In this document: one piece after another, positions 9,030 to 20,714 of the stretch
Numbering within the stretch: position 1 is the first letter of the stretch
Layout of the letters: each line of letters opens with the position of its first letter
Source: Puccinellia tenuiflora
Taxonomy: Eukaryota > Streptophyta > Magnoliopsida > Poales > Poaceae
Direction of reading: 5' to 3'
Length of the DNA: 64,000 nt
Assembly (NCBI GenBank): GCA_012064385.1
Contig: QRDG01000398.1
Location: forward strand, 880,323-944,322
Position numbers and translations under genes: made by a program
Notes under the pieces: model-generated
What the model was told of the DNA's origin: nothing
Seen by the model: only the letters and a program-made list of their open reading frames with translations
Databases searched by the model: none

Positions 9030-12000
9030 TGTAACATCCCAAATTTTGGAATGTTTTAAAAATCACAAAAATTTAAAACTTTTATTATTAAATAAATAAA
9101 GTCTCCAAAAATCAAGAAAAAAAAACCATCATAAAAGTTTATTTTGATTTATTCAAAGGGATATTTTTTTTAAATATTCTTTTGTCTTCTAATTTCAAGA
9201 TTTAAAGATTTGGAAATAAAATATTTATTTGGATATTTATAAAACCCATGTTTAAAATGGGTATATGTATTCAAAAGGATTTATCAAAAACTATTTAATA
9301 AAATATTTTGTCCCAAAATATTTGTTTGAGTCTATCATTTTAAATGATATTACTCACACAAATTTTCTGGATTTTATTTGAGTTCAAAAAGATTTATTAA
9401 AACCCTATTTATTAAAATGACATAAAGGTGTCAAATAAGCCTTTATGCATTATTTGAATTTTTCAAACTTTGAAAAATTATGGAAAAAGTTCTAAAGTGT
9501 TTAAAATGACTATTTTGATTTTTACAAATTTTTACAAATTTATTTGACTTGATTTGGATCATTATTTCAAAATATGGAAAAGTAAACAGAAAAATAAAAA
9601 TAAAAAGAAAAGGTGACGTCACTGATGACGTCATGTCATCTTCAACGTCACAGCACCATTTTCGGCCGAAAATGGCTCCCTTGATTTCGCGCGATTAAAG
9701 CCATTAAAACCTTGCCCGAGCTGTCCCTATAAAGGCCCTCGACCCCCTCCTCCTTTCCCCTCTCTTCCCCCGTTGAATCTCGCCGCCAGGCTCGCATTTT
9801 CGCTCGCCGGAGTTCTCGTTTGCCGCCGCCGTGTTTTTCCGATTTCGGCCGCCACGGTGAGCCAAAGCCGCCCATTCTTGGTCCTTCTGGTTTCCTTTGT
9901 TGATGCGCATCCCGCTGACACTTTGGTTTGGCCAGGGACGCCCCAAAACGGCCGTGTTCATCCTCGACCGAGGGCGCCATTCGTCGCCGTCACTCCGGCC
10001 ACGCCTCCACGCCGCGACAGGACGCTATCGAGCACAACGAGCACGTCATCGACTTCACCACGACGCGCTGCACCCCGTGCGCCTCTCCTCCTTCACCGGG
10101 GACCACCGGAGCGCCAAGGGCCACGACGTCCGAGCCGCCGGCCGCCGTCCGTCCCATCTCCGGCGACCACCCGCCACGTTGGTGAGAACCCTAGATCTAG
10201 AGCCCTCCGATCTTGATCTAACGGCCACGATTAGATCCTTTTAACTGAACCGGTACGCCAACGTGGCAGCCCAGTCAGCGCCATGTCATCACCTAGTCAG
10301 CGCCCAGTCAGATCCGAGTCAGCCAGGGAATTTCTGTGATTTTCCCGATTTGGAAATAATGGTAGTTTTGCAGCAAAGCCCCTGTAACTTAGATCTATCA
10401 TATCTTTTATTGGTTTGGCCAAATTCAAATATTTTTATATATTTGAAATCCTTGGGATCTGTAGAATCTTTCTGACGTTTTAGTTTTCTGTTTTGAGTTA
10501 TTTTAAATTATTCAATTTTCAAATGTGTGATTTGAGTAATTTTAACATAACTTTAATTCTATAAGTCCAAAAATTGCAAGAAAAATAGTTTTAGAAACCT
10601 TAGAATATGTGTAATGTTATTCCTCTGTTATAAAATATTTTTGAGCATTATTTTGTTGATTTAAAAATCAGAGGCTCAGTTTGAGTATTTTTGATATATT
10701 TTAAATTCTATAAATCTTTTTAACTTGTTTTCTTATTAGAAAAATACCCAAATAATTGCTTCTGTCCAGAGAGACCAAAACCAACCCTTAGAACCTTTGA
10801 GCCACCCTTCAAACCTATTTTTGACCTTAGACCATCCTTTGACCCTCAATGGAAAACCACAAACCCTAATGCATTGATTCTTTTTGCATATTGGATCATG
10901 TGTTGAACTTGGACCACCAACCCTATTGTTTTGTTGTTGTCCATGTTTATTGTTATGCTTGTTTTATTGATTGTTGTATTGTTGTCTTTGTTGTTTGTTT
11001 ATATTGTTTAGATTAAACGGAGAGTACCATCTTACGTTGAAAAGAGTTTGTGAGCAACGACAACATTCTAAGGCAAGTGATGCTCACTGCATAAATTTCC
11101 TAAGTATTTTGAATATGCATTGTAGTTTACTTTTCTAAGTAGAATTGCATGTCAGGTGTTATTACTATGCTATGCTAGACCTATTTAGTACTACTCCAAA
11201 TATTCCTAAGTGTCTAGTACCTATACAATATCTTAGTAGAAGTTTTGAAAATGCTATGCTATGAGTTTTACTATGGAAAGTTAATTTCTACTAAGTTAAA
11301 CAAACACCTGGGTGGAATTGGTTTGCTCTATTGGAGGCGAAGTTGAGTGGCTACTCGGGGCCATGTCTATGGTTTTACCCGAGTATGTGCACTTGTGGAT
11401 GGCCACCCAGGAACAAAGAGATTTGAAGTTACTCCGTGTGAAGATTGCTTCCAGTGCAGCCACTTGGTATTATGGCTCTGCCTTGACTAAGTAAGTTATA
11501 GGCCCCGATTCCGGCAGTTCTCAGCGGATGTTGTCTTGTATGGGTCTGCCCAGAGGAACCGGGGAACATTTCCCAAAGGTCTCGTCTTAATCTTCTCCTT
11601 TCCTTTTCACTACATGAGGGTCAAGGACAGAATGGGTTGATTGAGTCAAGTGGTGAACGTGCACAACCTCTCGAGAGTGTAAATCTATGATCATAGCCGT
11701 GTCCCCGGTTACGGACAATTCTGAGCAGCTGAACAAGGATGTCAACGGAGAATCTCAACATTCCAATTTCTCAAGTAAAATTTGAAGTATGAACAAGAGT
11801 AGAAGAGACAATGGTTTTCATGCCATACTTGTCTCATTTTAGATGTTGAAGAAATGTTTTGAAGAGATAGGATAAAGTTGGCTTTATGCAAAATAGCCTT
11901 GAACTCCACCAGCCAAATATGCATATAGCTAATAGGAGTTTGCCTTTATGAGTCCACAAGTATCACTTGCCAGATCCATTCCAATGGTTCTGACCAATTT

Positions 12001-12330
12001 TTGGCTGCAACGTTTTTACCGTTGCAGGTTGTTCCGACGACGAGTAAGGAACGCTTTCGGGTTTCGAGTCTACAACCAACATGTCTGCCTGTGGCACATG
12101 AAGATGATGTGGCTCCATGCTATTATATGTTTTCCGCTGCTGAACTTTGTAACATGCTAGCCTTTGGCTATGCGATTTGTAAGGTTCATTTTTCTGGATC
12201 ATACGTTGTAATAGAATTTTGATGCAATGTATGATACTTCATCTTAAACTGTGGTGCTAGCTATTCGATCCAGGGACTAGCACAATAACACAGGGATCTT
12301 GGCCTATTTTAAAAGGGCAGGATCGCTACA
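9030..12330 (+). repeat. 5' LTR of retrotransposon A
   Basis: 3,301 bp, TG...CA ends. It contains a TATA box at 9728-9733. Small open frames inside are not supported as genes. Confidence 0.96.
9728..9733 (+). promoter_or_regulatory. TATA box of retrotransposon A 5' LTR
   Basis: TATAAA in the context CCCTATAAAGGCCCTCG, at the switch from AT-rich to GC-rich sequence; the copy in the 3' LTR is at 16128-16133. Transcription would start about 30 bp downstream. Confidence 0.75.
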
Positions 12331-12332
12331 GA

Positions 12333-12344
12333 TGGTATCAGAGC
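12333..12344 (+). other. Primer binding site (tRNA-Met) of retrotransposon A
   Basis: TGGTATCAGAGC lies two bases after the 5' LTR. It is the standard complement of the initiator tRNA-Met 3' end used by many plant LTR elements. Confidence 0.93.
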
Positions 12345-12862
12345 ATTGTGTTGCCTGTAGGTTCGAAACCCTAGGTTTGGATTAGAATTAGGAAAAGACC
12401 TAGAATTGAAAATTTATTTTATTCTATTTTCATAAAAAGAAAGTATTCACATTTTATCTTTTCTCATACTCTCATCTACTACTCATCTTCTAAGACATCT
12501 TTCCTCATTTCAAATGACCCTTATTGGTGATACAACTCAACTGATGTCAGACCGATGAAGATCCCCACAAGACAGTTGTACCACATTGAAGGCCAAAGAA
12601 GAATTTGAAAGAACTCAACAAAAGATAGATGAGACCACCAATTTAGTTATCTTGTTAGAACAACGAAATATCGTGTTAGAGTATTTATCATGACAAGTGG
12701 GGCATGAAAAATACTAGGTTGTTTGTTAGAACCATGTTGTTTGGTGTGATAAATGTTTGCTGGTTGTTGTTTGCAAAATGAATTGCTTTGATCTGCTTGT
12801 TTGGGTAGGAATATTTCTCTTAGTATCCCTCTATCTCTACTCATCCATGCTAAACTAAACAG

Positions 12863-14350
12863 ATGTCCAAGCCAAATTCCAACAACCCTGTGATACCTAC
12901 ACTACAACAATTACTAGATGCACAAAATCAGTTGAACCTGCTGATGACCCAAAACTTAGAAGACAACAAGTACATTCCACCACCTCCACCATCTCAAGTG
13001 GATATGCTGATCAGATTCTTAAAGCTTCGACCCAGAAAGTTCTCAAAAGCTACAGAACCTATTTTGGCCGATGATTGGCTACGTTCAGTAAATAAAGATT
13101 TGGTGACCATTGGATGCACAGATGCTGAGAAGGTTAGATTTGCGGCACATCTACTAGAAGGACCTGCAGCAGACTGGTGGGATAGCTACCAGATCACACA
13201 TCCCATTGAAGAGATGACATGGGATATGTTTCAAGAAGGATTCCGTGATGCACATATTTCATCTGGAGTGATGAAACTGAAGAGGGAAGAATTTTACGAG
13301 CTCCGACAAGACGACCGAAATATTATAGAGTACATGAACGAGTTCAATAATCTGGCGCGCTACGCACTGGATGATGTTGATACGGATACTAAGAGGAAAG
13401 AAGGGTTCCTAAATGGTTTGAATGACAAACTATCCATTCTATTGACAGTTGCCTATACTCCTGACTACCAGTCACTGGTTGACCAAGCCATAGTCTTGGA
13501 GAACAAACTGAAGCAAGTTGCAACCAAGAAGCGAAAGCTTCAATTGGAAAAGCATCACCCAGAACCACAGCAGGAGTGGTGCACTTCATATGACGAACAT
13601 GTTCAGTTTGAGTTCAACCATCAAGAAGACAATAACCACCATTGCCACGGTATCGATGAACATGACCTTCAGGGAGTAAATGACCATCAAATCAACCATG
13701 ACCACCATAGCCCCGCCCATACTGAAGAGGTTTATGACCTTGGAGATGAGTACATTATGGGAGAAAATAGTAGTCAGAATCCCGACCCCAAATCAAATAG
13801 GAAGGACTTCAGTCAGGTGGAGTGTTTCAAATGCAATAAAATGGGACACTATTCCCGAGGCTGTCCGGAAAAGAAGATTAGTAATGGGACCAAGTCAATT
13901 CAGTTCCGAAAGGGACATGTATTTTCTATAAACATGGAGAGAGTTCTCAAGAAACCAGACCCAGTGATTGAAGGATTGTTGATCAACTCCTATCCTGCAT
14001 TGGTACTTTTTGATACTGAAGCAACACATTCATTCATATCAAAAGACTGTGTGAGTAGAAATAAGATACCCAATCGAGGACTTAGAAGACCCATCAGAGT
14101 GAGCTCTATAGAAGGGAAGAGGCCAGCAAACGCGGTATGCCAAAACATGACCTTGGAAATTGAGACACACAAGTTTCCAAGCGAATTGTTTGTGCTAGAC
14201 TTGCAAGGCTTGGATATAATCATAGGCAAGGACTGGATGTCCAGGTATGAAGGTCAGATAGATCGTGCTAGTAAAGCTGTCACACTCACCACACCAGAAA
14301 AGAAGCGGATCAGATATCAGTTTAAATCAAGAAGCAAAGAAACCAACTGA
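12863..14350 (+). CDS. gag: Gag polyprotein with CCHC zinc knuckle and truncated protease (retrotransposon A)
   Basis: 495 aa from ATG 12863. A Retrotrans_gag-type capsid region spans ~65-220 (AAHLLEGPAADWWDSY, YMNEFNNLARYA), followed by a basic stretch, a His/Asp-rich linker (~240-290), a CX2CX4HX4C zinc knuckle (CFKCNKMGHYSRGCPEK, ~321) and a retropepsin-like region (~378-480). The protease motif reads LFDTEATHSFIS where active enzymes have DTG, so the flap-side Gly is replaced by Glu and activity is doubtful. The frame ends about 1.1 kb before the 3' LTR, with no pol following. Gag forms the virus-like particle in the cytoplasm and binds element RNA through the knuckle. Gag itself looks intact, consistent with a non-autonomous element that supplies its own capsid protein or is packaged by a relative. 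Confidence 0.93.
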   Translation: MSKPNSNNPVIPTLQQLLDAQNQLNLLMTQNLEDNKYIPPPPPSQVDMLIRFLKLRPRKFSKATEPILADDWLRSVNKDLVTIGCTDAEKVRFAAHLLEGPAADWWDSYQITHPIEEMTWDMFQEGFRDAHISSGVMKLKREEFYELRQDDRNIIEYMNEFNNLARYALDDVDTDTKRKEGFLNGLNDKLSILLTVAYTPDYQSLVDQAIVLENKLKQVATKKRKLQLEKHHPEPQQEWCTSYDEHVQFEFNHQEDNNHHCHGIDEHDLQGVNDHQINHDHHSPAHTEEVYDLGDEYIMGENSSQNPDPKSNRKDFSQVECFKCNKMGHYSRGCPEKKISNGTKSIQFRKGHVFSINMERVLKKPDPVIEGLLINSYPALVLFDTEATHSFISKDCVSRNKIPNRGLRRPIRVSSIEGKRPANAVCQNMTLEIETHKFPSELFVLDLQGLDIIIGKDWMSRYEGQIDRASKAVTLTTPEKKRIRYQFKSRSKETN

Positions 14351-15392
14351 GTTTCCATGAGGAGTTAGCCAAGAAGAAGGACCAGAGTCAATGGGAATGT
14401 TTTGAGTTTGTAATAAGTACCATTTAGCTATATGTGAGTGGGAGAGTAAGCACTTTGATGTAAGAGTGGTGCAAGGATGATGAAATAACAACAAGTTATG
14501 AGGATGCATGGAACTTGTATCGACTACCTTACGCCCAAAACTTTTTATAAAGATATGTCTTTTGTTGTGAAGACTACTCGATTTGTCAAGGGTGGAGACA
14601 TGAGCCTGAATTTGATGAGCCAATATGACATGGAAAGCACGTTCCACGAGTAGAAGGTTCACAGAAGAAGATATAACGTGTATAGGAGTTTTCGCTACCC
14701 AATAGTTTTGAAGGATCGATAGATTAGCTCAGGTATGTCTTACAGATTGGAAACTCTCTGTCAGCCCAGTGAGATCGACCGAGTGTTAGCCTACGAGATT
14801 CACCAAACCAAGTACAAGGTAATGAGTGAGTGCGACATGGACTGGCCCCCATGGCGAATACTCATATCATTCGCTCTTGCTATGAGGAATGGTAAATCTG
14901 AGTGACCAACCTATTAGAGAGCCGACGATGAACCTGAGCCACTGGAATACTATAACCCTATGTGAGACAAGTGTTGCCTAAACGTAAATTATACGGTGAG
15001 GTTAAACCCCAGCTCTCGAGAAGAAGAAGAAATCCTACAAACAAAATTGTTGACCAACCATGAGAGTTCCGTTAGAAATGGCGTAGTGCTTGCACGGAGG
15101 AAAGTCAGCTGTGAGAAGGTAGCATGCCAAGACAATACAGAGATGGATTACGTGACTGTGACATCCTCTCATCTTGGACTTTTGGTGGACCCAAAAAGTA
15201 ACCTTCAGTGTCTGAAGTTACTTGAAGAGACACCCAACTATTGGAAATGAAGCCTATGATATAAGGATCTATATGGACCCCTAGCCCGAAGACAAGCTCA
15301 AGACTACCTACAAAAGTTTATTTTAAGGGTGGTAGCCCACCCAGTTGCTTAAACCCGGAGATCCCAAACCTATCTTTCTTTCTAGCCTCTTC
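14351..15392 (+). other. Non-coding interior remnant of retrotransposon A
   Basis: About 1 kb between gag and the 3' LTR with no open frame over 85 codons that I can assign. No reverse transcriptase or integrase motif is visible, so pol was deleted or replaced. Confidence 0.7.
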
Positions 15393-15430
15393 GAATCTCG
15401 GGACGAGATTCCTTTTAAGGGTGGTAGGTT
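15393..15430 (+). other. Conserved hairpin and polypurine tract before the 3' LTR of retrotransposon A
   Basis: GAATCTCGGGACGAGATTC (15393-15411) is a perfect 8-bp stem with a GGA loop, followed by CTTTTAAGGGTGGTAGG and the LTR at 15431. The same hairpin and tract occur in inverted orientation in retrotransposon B (41631-41667). Confidence 0.8.
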
Positions 15431-18400
15431 TGTAACATCCCAAATTTTGGAATGTTTTAAAAATCACAAAAATTTAAAACTTTTATTATTAAATAAATAA
15501 AGTCTCCAAAAATCAAGAAAAAAAACCATCATAAAAGTTTATTTTGATTTATTCAAAGGGATATTTTTTTTAAATATTCTTTTGTCTTCTAATTTCAAGA
15601 TTTAAAGATTTGGAAATAAAATATTTATTTGGATATTTATAAAACCCATGTTTAAAATGGGTATATGTATTCAAAAGGATTTATCAAAAACTATTTAATA
15701 AAATATTTTGTCCCAAAATATTTGTTTGAGTCTATCATTTTAAATGATATTACTCACACAAATTTTCTGGATTTTATTTGAGTTCAAAAAGATTTATTAA
15801 AACCCTATTTATTAAAATGACATAAAGGTGTCAAATAAGCCTTTATGCATTATTTGAATTTTTCAAACTTTGAAAAATTATGGAAAAAGTTCTAAAGTGT
15901 TTAAAATGACTATTTTGATTTTTACAAATTTTTACAAATTTATTTGACTTGATTTGGATCATTATTTCAAAATATGGAAAAGTAAACAGAAAAATAAAAA
16001 TAAAAAGAAAAGGTGACGTCACTGATGACGTCATGTCATCTTCAACGTCACAGCACCATTTTCGGCCGAAAATGGCTCCCTTGATTTCGCGCGATTAAAG
16101 CCATTAAAACCTTGCCCGAGCTGTCCCTATAAAGGCCCTCGACCCCCTCCTCCTTTCCCCTCTCTTCCCCCGTTGAATCTCGCCGCCAGGCTCGTATTTT
16201 CGCTCGCCGGAGTTCTCGTTTGCCGCCGCCGTGTTTTTTCCGATTTCGGCCGCCACGGTGAGCCAAAGCCGCCCATTCTTGGTCCTTCTGGTTTCCTTTG
16301 TTGATGCGCATCCCGCTGACACTTTGGTTTGGCCAGGGACGCCCCAAAACGGCCGTGTTCATCCTCGACCGAGGGCGCCATTCGTCGCCGTCACTCCGGC
16401 CACGCCTCCACGCCGCGACAGGACGCTATCGAGCACAACGAGCACGTCATCGACTTCACCACGACGCGCTGCACCCCGTGCGCCTCTCCTCCTTCACCGG
16501 GGACCACCGGAGCGCCAAGGGCCACGACGTCCGAGCCGCCGGCCGCCGTCCGTCCCATCTCCGGCGACCACCCGCCACGTTGGTGAGAACCCTAGATCTA
16601 GAGCCCTCCGATCTTGATCTAACGGCCACGATTAGATCCTTTTAACTGAAGCGGTACGCCAACGTGGCAGCCCAGTCAGCGCCATGTCATCACCTAGTCA
16701 GCGCCCAGTCAGATCCGAGTCAGCCAGGGAATTTCTGTGATTTTCCCGATTTGGAAATAATGGTAGTTTTGCAGCAAAGCCCCTGTAACTTAGATCTATC
16801 ATATCTTTTTATTGGTTTGGCCAAATTCAAATATTTTTATATATTTGAAATCCTTGGGATCTGTAGAATCTTTCTGACGTTTTAGTTTTCTGTTTTGAGT
16901 TATTTTAAATTATTCAATTTTCAAATGTGTGATTTGAGTAATTTTAACATAACTTTAATTCTATAAGTCCAAAAATTGCAAGAAAAATAGTTTTAGAAAC
17001 CTTAGAATATGTGTAATGTTATTCCTCTGTTATAAAATATTTTTGAGCATTATTTTGTTGATTTAAAAATCAGAGGCTCAGTTTGAGTATTTTTGATATA
17101 TTTTAAATTCTATAAATCTTTTTAACTTGTTTTCTTATTAGAAAAATACCCAAATAATTGCTTCTGTCCAGAGAGACCAAAACCAACCTTTAGAACCTTT
17201 GAGCCACCCTTCAAACCTATTTTTGACCTTAGACCATCCTTTGACCCTCAATGGAAAACCACAAACCCTAATGCATTGATTCTTTTTGCATATTGGATCA
17301 TGTGTTGAACTTGGACCACCAACCCTTTTGTTTTGTTGTTGTCCATGTTTATTGTTATGCTTGTTTTATTGATTGTTGTATTGTTGTTGTTTGTTTATAT
17401 TGTTTAGATTGAACGGAGAGTATCATCTTACGTTGAAAAGAGTTTGTGAGCAACGACAACATTCTAAGGCAAGTGATGCTCACTGCATAAATTTCCTAAG
17501 TATTTTGAATATGCATTGTAGTTTACTTTTCTAAGTAGAATTGCATGTCAGGTGTTATTACTATGCTATGCTAGACCTATTTAGTACTACTCCAAATATT
17601 CCTAAGTGTCTAGTACCTATACAATATCTTAGTAGAAGTTTTGAAAATGCTATGCTATGAGTTTTACTATGGAAAGTTAATTTCTACTAAGTTAAACAAA
17701 CACCTGGGTGGAATTGGTTTGCTCTATTGGAGGCGAAGTTGAGTGGCTACTCGGGGCCATGTCTATGGTTTTACCCGAGTATGTGCACTTGTGGATGGCC
17801 ACCCAGGAACAAAGAGATTTGAAGTTACTCCGTGTGAAGATTGCTTCCAGTGCAGCCACTTGGTATTATGGCTCTGCCTTGACTAAGTAAGTTATAGGCC
17901 CCGATTCCGGCAGTTCTCAGCGGATGTTGTCTTGTATGGGTCTGCCCAGAGGAACCGGGGAACATTTCCCAAAGGTCTCGTCTTAATCTTCTCCTTTCCT
18001 TTTCACTACATGAGGGTCAAGGACAGAATGGGTTGATTGAGTCAAGTGGTGAACGTGCACAACCTCTCGAGAGTGTAAATCTATGATCATAGCCGTGTCC
18101 CCGGTTACGGACAATTCTGAGCAGCTGAACAAGGATGTCAACGGAGAATCTCAACATTCCAATTTCTCAAGTAAAATTTGAAGTATGAACAAGAGTAGAA
18201 GAGACAATGGTTTTCATGCCATACTTGTCTCATTTTTAGATGTTGAAGAAATGTTTTGAAGAGATAGGATAAAGTTGGCTTTATGCAAAATAGCCTTGAA
18301 CTCCACCAGCCAAATATGCATATAGCTAATAGGAGTTTGCCTTTATGAGTCCACAAGTATCACTTGCCAGATCCATTCCAATGGTTCTGACCAATTTTTG

Positions 18401-18727
18401 GCTGCAACGTTTTTACCGTTGCAGGTTGTTCCGACGACGAGTAAGGAACGCTTTCGGGTTTCGAGTCTACAACCAACATGTCTGCCTGTGGCACATGAAG
18501 ATGATGTGGCTCCATGCTATTATATGTTTTCCGCTGCTGAACTTTGTAACATGCTAGCCTTTGGCTATGCGATTTGTAAGGTTCATTTTTCTGGATCATA
18601 CGTTGTAATAGAATTTTGATGCAATGTATGATACTTCATCTTAAACTGTGGTGCTAGCTATTTGATCCAGGGACTAGCACAATAACACAGGGATCTTGGC
18701 CTATTTTAAAAGGGCAGGATCGCTACA
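15431..18727 (+). repeat. 3' LTR of retrotransposon A
   Basis: 3,297 bp, nearly identical to 9030-12330 and followed by the target duplication GCTCG. Confidence 0.96.
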
Positions 18728-18732
18728 GCTCG

Positions 18733-18898
18733 AAGGAAACACACGATCCGTGTGCTTCTGATCCAACGGCTCACAAGCGCTCTAAAGAAACACACCCCTG
18801 ATCCAACGGCTCACAAGCGCTTGAAAGAAACACACGATCCGTGTGCTTCTTTAGTCCCGGTTGGTAACACAAACCGGTACTAAAGGCCCTGATCACTC
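18733..18898. promoter_or_regulatory. Intergenic palindrome-rich region of element 1, right part
   Basis: This continues 9029 after removal of retrotransposon A. It has tandem units of CTGATCCAACGGCTCACAAG and GAAACACACGATCCGTGTG, then a TTTAGTCCCGG...CCGGTACTAAAGG inverted repeat (18850-18889), leading into the TATA box of the next gene. Confidence 0.65.
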
Positions 18899-18906
18899 TA
18901 TATATA
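18899..18906 (+). promoter_or_regulatory. TATA box of the 128-aa gene
   Basis: TATATATA in ACTCTATATATAGGC, 114 bp before the ATG at 19020. It directly follows a subterminal-type repeat, suggesting control by the element's own DNA-binding protein. Confidence 0.65.
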
Positions 18907-19019
18907 GGCTTGGCCTCCATTGCCATATCACATCTAAACTCATATCTGCAACCTCATCACTCTTCCATTGTAACAAAATTTTGACTTAGGCGTTTTTGAC
19001 TTAGGTGTTCTCGGCGACG

Positions 19020-19406
19020 ATGTCCATGTTGGACCAGAGGGGCGATGTGCGGGACTGGGCTCCACCGGGCTGGCACTGGGAGGTGCTACCTTCCGGGACG
19101 CGCAGCTTGGTGAGGAATCCGGGTGACATCGTCGACCCGGATCTTCTGTGGTGGCAGTCGCGTGGGCCACGCTCGGTGCAGAGGGAGCCGGCCTCCGAGG
19201 AGGTGGTACGTCGCCGTATCAGGGAGGAGGATGAGCACGTCCGTCGCTACATGTATCTATTGGATAGGCAGTATGACAGTAGGTGGTCGTTTCTTCAGAG
19301 GGTTCCTTCTCACGTGAGCTATGACCCTGTGAGGGTTCCTTCTCTTTGGATGCGCAGCGCCGGAGGCTCAGCACCCCGTGGCTCAGGAACTTGGAATATG
19401 TCCTAG
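19020..19406 (+). CDS. Unknown 128-aa protein encoded between the transposase genes of element 1
   Basis: A single-exon frame from ATG 19020 to TAG 19404-19406, behind a good TATA box. The protein is rich in Trp and Arg, with WAPPGWHWEVLPSG near the start and a charged helix (RRRIREEDEHVRRYMYLLD) around residues 75-95. I do not recognise the family and see no signal peptide or membrane segment. It sits between TNP2 and the TNPA/Ulp1-like gene, the same slot used in element 4 by the reading frame at 63484-64000. The two proteins are not clearly homologous, although both have a Pro-Pro-Gly-aromatic start and a Trp-rich N-terminus. It may be an accessory transposition protein or a captured gene fragment; codon bias points to real coding. 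Confidence 0.6.
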   Translation: MSMLDQRGDVRDWAPPGWHWEVLPSGTRSLVRNPGDIVDPDLLWWQSRGPRSVQREPASEEVVRRRIREEDEHVRRYMYLLDRQYDSRWSFLQRVPSHVSYDPVRVPSLWMRSAGGSAPRGSGTWNMS

Positions 19407-20020
19407 GCAGTACGACAGTTCTGTTGAAAACTTGTTCACAACAAAGAGCTATCTCCTCCTAACATTCTAGGGTTTCTGTCGAAATAACGGGTGTTATGGC
19501 CAAATACATGGCATAGTTTGTTTGAATGGGTCCATATTCCACACAAACATGCATCTTGGAAGCACGGACAATGTTGACGAAGGAAGTTTTTTTTATTGAA
19601 TAAAAAAACCATTTTCCATTTTCCGAGTGTCAGAAATGGTTTTTTTTGTGAAGGACCTACCAGAAATATGTTGCAAAACATGGGTGATTCATTTTTTTAA
19701 TATGCTAGAACATGTTATATGCACAAATAATCAATTTGTTTTCTAAGAAAAGAATTCCATCCACCTCTTTTAAAAATCACAAATTTCTGCCGATTCTGCT
19801 GGAAACGGGACAAATTTCTAGACTTAATTATAGTTTCTAGAAATATTTCATTCCATTTTGAAATTTAAAAATTTGAAAATGTTACAAAACATCACAAAAT
19901 TATTATGGGTTGATATTTTTTAATTTTACAAAATTTTAGAAACTAGTTTCATGTCATTTGGACTTTTCTTTCAAAAGTTATAGTTGTTTTAATAAATTAG
20001 GAAAAGAAAAAGAGAGAAAA
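19407..20020. other. AT-rich spacer of element 1
   Basis: No gene seen. 19508-19573 repeats 7788-7849 (TNP2 3' flank), suggesting that the 3' ends of both genes share sequence. The rest is AT-rich with poly-T runs. Confidence 0.6.
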
Positions 20021-20021
20021 C

Positions 20022-20170
20022 CCTTTGGTACCGGTTGGTGAGGAAAACCGGTACCAAAGGTCCAGCGGTTCGCGCGCAATTTTTGGTGGACCTTTGGTAC
20101 CGGTTGGTGCCCCCAACCGGTACCAATGCACCTTTGGTACCGGTTTGTGCCACCAACCGGTACCAAAGGT
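20022..20170. promoter_or_regulatory. Internal subterminal-type repeats upstream of the second gene (element 1)
   Basis: Three inverted pairs of CCTTTGGTACCGGTT / AACCGGTACCAAAGG occur at ~20022-20060, 20090-20127 and 20131-20169. They match the motif at the element's right end (25343-25381). They lie immediately before the GC-rich first exon, the same arrangement as in elements 2, 3 and 4. Confidence 0.8.
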
Positions 20171-20199
20171 CAAAATAACGCTCCAAACACGCGGGACTT

Positions 20200-20714
20200 G
20201 GCCATTCTTGGCCAAACCCAGCAGACCAACCGACGCGCCTCCGGGCTCCCTTCACCGACGAGGAGACGCCGCCAGGCTGCCGCCGTGCCGCCGCCGCCGC
20301 CTCCACCACGCGCCACCGCCTCCTCCACCACGCGCCCCTGCGCCGCCGCCGCCGCCGCCACCGCCTCCTCCACCGACGCGCCTCCGGGCTCCCTTCACCG
20401 ACGAGGAGACGCCGCCAGGCTGCCGCCGTGCCGCCGCCGCCTCCTCCACCACGCGCCACCGCCTCCTCCACCACGCGCCCCTGCGCCGCCGCCGCCGCCG
20501 CCACCGCCTCCTCCACCGACGCGCCTCCGGGCTCCCTTCACCGACGAGGAGACGCCGCCAGGCTGCCGCCGTGCCGCCGCCGCCTCCTCCACCACGCGCC
20601 ACCGCCTCCTCCACCACGCGCCCCTGCGCCGCCGCCGCCGCCGCCGCCGCCGCCTCCGCCTCTGCCTCCGGCCGCCTCCACGCCGCCTCCGCCTCCGGCC
20701 GCCTCCACGCCGCC
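20200..20714 (+). other. GC-rich first exon of the TNPA/Ulp1-like gene with 143-bp triplication
   Basis: GACGCGCCTCCGGGCTCCCT recurs at 20232, 20375 and 20518, giving three 143-bp copies. As 143 is not a multiple of three, no single frame repeats, favouring an untranslated exon. A donor-like GTAGAG/GTACTA lies near 20716. The many long open frames here on both strands are compositional. Confidence 0.65.

Larger units (their letters stand above)
9030..18727 (+). mobile_element. LTR retrotransposon A (Ty3/gypsy-type gag, no pol), nested in element 1
   Basis: Direct LTRs lie at 9030-12330 and 15431-18727, starting TGTAACATCC and ending CGCTACA. The 5-bp target duplication GCTCG is at 9025-9029 and 18728-18732. 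A tRNA-Met primer site follows the 5' LTR. The 3.1-kb interior has only gag with a protease-like end, so reverse transcriptase, RNase H and integrase are missing and any movement needs a helper. By eye the LTRs differ by about 7 substitutions and 5 short indels over 3.3 kb (~0.2%), indicating very recent insertion. The superfamily is inferred from gag and the LTR style; the family is not assigned. Confidence 0.96.

Noticed and set aside
11312..12222. Small frames inside the LTRs of retrotransposon A
   Set aside because: Short, without motifs, and duplicated only because the LTRs are duplicated.
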